This document shows, piece by piece, positions 61,625 to 64,000 of a stretch of DNA of 64,000 nt. Source of the stretch: Chamaecrista fasciculata (lineage: Eukaryota > Streptophyta > Magnoliopsida > Fabales > Fabaceae); assembly GCA_003254925.1 (NCBI GenBank), contig QANZ01005235.1, positions 1 to 64,000 of the forward strand. Reading direction: 5' to 3'. Position 1 is the stretch's first letter; each line of letters starts with the position of its first letter. The notes beneath the pieces were generated by a model, which worked only from the letters and a program-made list of their open reading frames with translations, was not told the origin of the DNA and did no database searches. The position numbers and the translations under genes are program-made.

Positions 61625-61980
61625 TGTCATGCACTTTTGGTCCCATATCTTTGGGTCAGTTCCCAATTTTATCCCATATCTTTTTATGTTGCAGATTTGG
61701 TCCCATATATTTTGGTCAATTACAAATTTGGTCTTATATCTTTCGGCCAGGTGCAAAAGTGGTCCCATATCTTTGCAAAAGGATCAAATAACAACTGATC
61801 CTTTTGCAAAGATATGAGACCAATTCTAAAACTTGACCAAAAGATATGAGACAAAAAATGATATGAGACCAAATTGGGACCTTTTGCAAAGATATGAGAC
61901 CAAAGGTGCAACAAAAAAAGATACAAGTCCAAATTAGAAACTTAGCAAAAGATATGGGATCAAATTTGTACTTTAACCCT
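61625..61980. repeat. Fold-back element ('tggtcccatatctt' units)
   Basis: Left arm units TTTGGTCCCATATCTTT (four, between 61635 and 61770) pair with right arm units AAAGATATG(A/G)GA(C/T)CAAA (61805-61960). A centre sits near 61795. No coding function despite several overlapping open frames. Confidence 0.82.
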
Positions 61981-62227
61981 TTTTTTTTACAATAGCAAAT
62001 CACATTCAAAGCAGTTGCACTATTTACAAAAAAAAAGTACAACTTCTGAAATCAATATGAACCGTTTTTTTAAAAGAGTAAAGGGTCATCGCCCTACCAT
62101 AAGTCTTTTGCAAGTTCCCCAATCACATTGTGTTAATATACTTACAGAACTAATTGTAAGATTACTACAAGTTTCTCTTTAGATATGTGATTGCCTTTGA
62201 CAACATCTTTTGAATTTTACTATAAGT
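61981..62227. other. No gene seen
   Basis: AT-rich spacer between the fold-back and the TRIM-like element. Confidence 0.4.
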
Positions 62228-62232
62228 ATGAT

Positions 62233-63721
62233 TGTTGATTTTTGCAGAATAATATTCGTAATATTATTTCATAAGAGAAAAGGTTTACAATGCTTAAATA
62301 AGAGAAAAACTTCCTAATATCTACTAAGATATCTCATCTAATATCAATCTAATATTTGATAAGATATTGATAAGATATAAATCAGATTCTACTAAGATAT
62401 TTCTAATAAAAGATAATTATAAAATAGGAAATAAAATAATTCTAGATAATCCTAGATTTCTCAACACTCCCCCTCAAGCTGAGAATTGGAATTTTCCATT
62501 TTCCATTCGCAGCTTGGATCTTGATTGAGATTTGAGCTTCCTTAAACATTGTTGTTGTTGGAAGAAGATAACGACAATGAAGGCCGAAGGCAATGAAGGC
62601 CAAAGATCAATACGTCAATGAAGGACGTATGGCAATGAAGGCCGAAGATCAATTCGTCAATTAAGGACGTATGGCAATGAAGGCCGAAGATCAATACGTC
62701 AATTAAGGACTTATGGCAATGAAGGCCAAAAGTTGATTTCATCAATGAAGGATAAAAGTAGTGATGGCTTGTGTTCTTGTTGGAGTCTCAGAGGCTCTCT
62801 GTCTCTGAACCTTGTACTCGTTTTGTGAACCTCAGAGGCCATAAAAATAGTTGTTGTTAATTGAGGATAATGCTTGAAATCGGCGATTAAGGCCAGAATC
62901 ATGTTGAAACCTCTAAATAGGGCGAGAAAAACATAACTGTCTCTAACCCAATCTTGGACTACCAGCTTACTAAAATCGAGAGCCATCAAAGGTGCTGATG
63001 ATAATGAACCACAAGGACGAGCTGAGAATAGAAGTCCTTAATTAAGGACAACTCCGTGCAAGGTTGGTCAATGAAGGAAGGCAGCAGTTCGTCTATGAAG
63101 GACGAAACATAGGAAGAAAAGAGAATCACTACCAACAAGAATGATTTAAGGTAAGAACCTCCCTGGGTCAGTGTCTAAAGTGACCGGCGACCAAGTCTGT
63201 GGCGATGGCGGCAGAAAACGGTGGAGGATGCGCTCTCACGCACCGGCGCTTGAGAACGTGCGACAAAATTCTGTCGGCGCGTGAGACGCATGCACGTCTC
63301 CGGTCGACACCGGACTTTGGGGAACCACCGATCTGGACCCTCTGAATCTTCCTAGACCGGCGGTGACAAAAAAAGAAGACTTTGAAAAGAGGACCAACTA
63401 AACCCTAACCAAGTTTGCTCACTTGATAGGGGAAGAAATTTTAGAACAAAAAAAATTCATCCGGGATCAAAGTGGGAACCAGGCTCTGATACCATGTTGA
63501 TTTTTGGAGAATAATATTCGTAATATTATTTCATAAGAGAAAAGGTTTACAATGCTTAAATAAGAGAAAAACTGCCTAATATCTACTAAGATATTTCATC
63601 TAATATCTAATCTAATATTTGATAAGATATAAATCAGATTCTACTAAGATATTTCTAATCTTAAAAGATAATTATAAAATAGGAAATAAAATACTTCTAG
63701 ATAATCCTAGATTTCTCAACA
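62233..63721 (-). mobile_element. Complete TRIM-like copia-type non-autonomous LTR element, 1489 bases
   Basis: LTRs 62233-62466 and 63495-63721 (234 and 227 bases, nearly identical) with TG..CA ends and perfect flanking ATGAT (62228-62232 and 63722-63726). On the minus strand the primer site TGGTATCAGAGCC follows the right LTR and a purine tract TTGAGGGGGAG precedes the left one. The internal region is 1028 bases and has no gag or pol. It includes a minisatellite with open frames on the sense strand, and a GC-rich block (63180-63370) unlike the rest, possibly captured DNA. Enzymes must come from a copia relative. Confidence 0.92.
62570..62745 (-). repeat. 42-bp coding minisatellite in the TRIM-like element
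   Basis: GGCAATGAAGGCC repeats with a 42-base period four times, with alternating GATCAATACGTCAAT segments. Because 42 is a multiple of three, the minus strand (62745-62542) encodes a repeated 14-residue unit of the form FGLHCHTSLIDELI. The frame has a stop at both sides, so it may be incidental or a short peptide. Confidence 0.75.
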
Positions 63722-63726
63722 ATGAT

Positions 63727-64000
63727 CCTCTTCGAGGTCTAATTGTTGGGTAGTTTTGAAACCAGTTATAGCCCACAACTTGCTTTGTTGTTGGTGGCTT
63801 ATAAAAACACTTAAATGCATTCCTCCTAAATAAGTTTTACTCACTGACCGGACCCCATCGTAAGGTGGTCAAAATACCGGAATTAATGCACTATAGTGGT
63901 GCAATCCGAGTCCATCTCTCGAGGAACTTACTTATATAGTTTAAAAGTGAATAACACTTTAATTCTTACTAAATGGGAAAAGGTAAAGGAAATCGTTTGG
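63727..64000. other. No gene seen
   Basis: Mixed-composition DNA to the window end; no ORF or repeat family recognised. Confidence 0.4.

Noticed and set aside
61553..62042. Several overlapping frames on both strands
   Set aside because: All are readings of the fold-back repeat units.

Overview
This window is nuclear DNA of a flowering plant, most likely a eudicot. It has AT-rich intergenic DNA, intron-split genes, nested LTR retrotransposons, CACTA, Mutator-like and hAT-type DNA elements, SINEs, a LINE tail and a piece of plastid genome. The species cannot be named from the sequence. There are two ordinary host genes. One is a telomere repeat-binding factor of the TRB / single-Myb-histone family (33186-36706, + strand, 5 exons, 295 aa). 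The other is a plant homologue of the non-catalytic (regulatory) subunit of Rab3 GTPase-activating protein (44759-51431, - strand, 8 exons, 454 aa). Both read through cleanly once introns with GT..AG borders are removed.

Left part (1-28.3 kb): transposons nested in transposons. The right end of a CACTA (En/Spm) element (1-2967) abuts the C-terminal coding exon of a MuDR-like transposase (2971-5538, - strand). An Athila-type Ty3/gypsy element (6074-27372, target duplication GTACT) sits upstream of that transposase. It has tRNA-Asp-type PBS, gag-protease and two extra ORFs, but no reverse transcriptase or integrase. It is itself interrupted in gag by a Ty1/copia element on the opposite strand (8273-17781, duplication AATGA), and in its 3' LTR by a solo LTR of the same copia family (23663-26012, duplication CTAAG). 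Without these insertions the Athila-like element would be about 9.4 kb.

Middle (28.3-52.6 kb): the two host genes, separated and invaded by fold-back repeats of the 'ggtccctaacttt' type, hAT-like MITEs, a decayed copia gag, and a hAT-like element with an 8-bp duplication whose interior is plastid DNA (petG, the rps2 3' end) that itself carries a SINE. The Rab3GAP2-like gene has a SINE with an 18-bp duplication in intron 2 and nested MITEs in intron 5.

Right part (52.6-64 kb): a truncated copia LTR, a short 86-bp tandem repeat, the 3' half of a second Athila-like copy with the same 333-aa ORF intact, a LINE tail, a further gypsy-like LTR inside a MITE, and a complete 1.49-kb non-autonomous LTR element (TRIM-like, duplication ATGAT) carrying a 42-bp coding minisatellite.

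The observations most worth a second look are the conserved internal transcription unit (TATA box, leader, intron, 333-aa ORF) in both pol-less Athila copies, the copia GAG whose reading frame is completed by an 84-bp intron, the plastid cargo inside a hAT-like element, and the repeat-encoding TRIM-like element.
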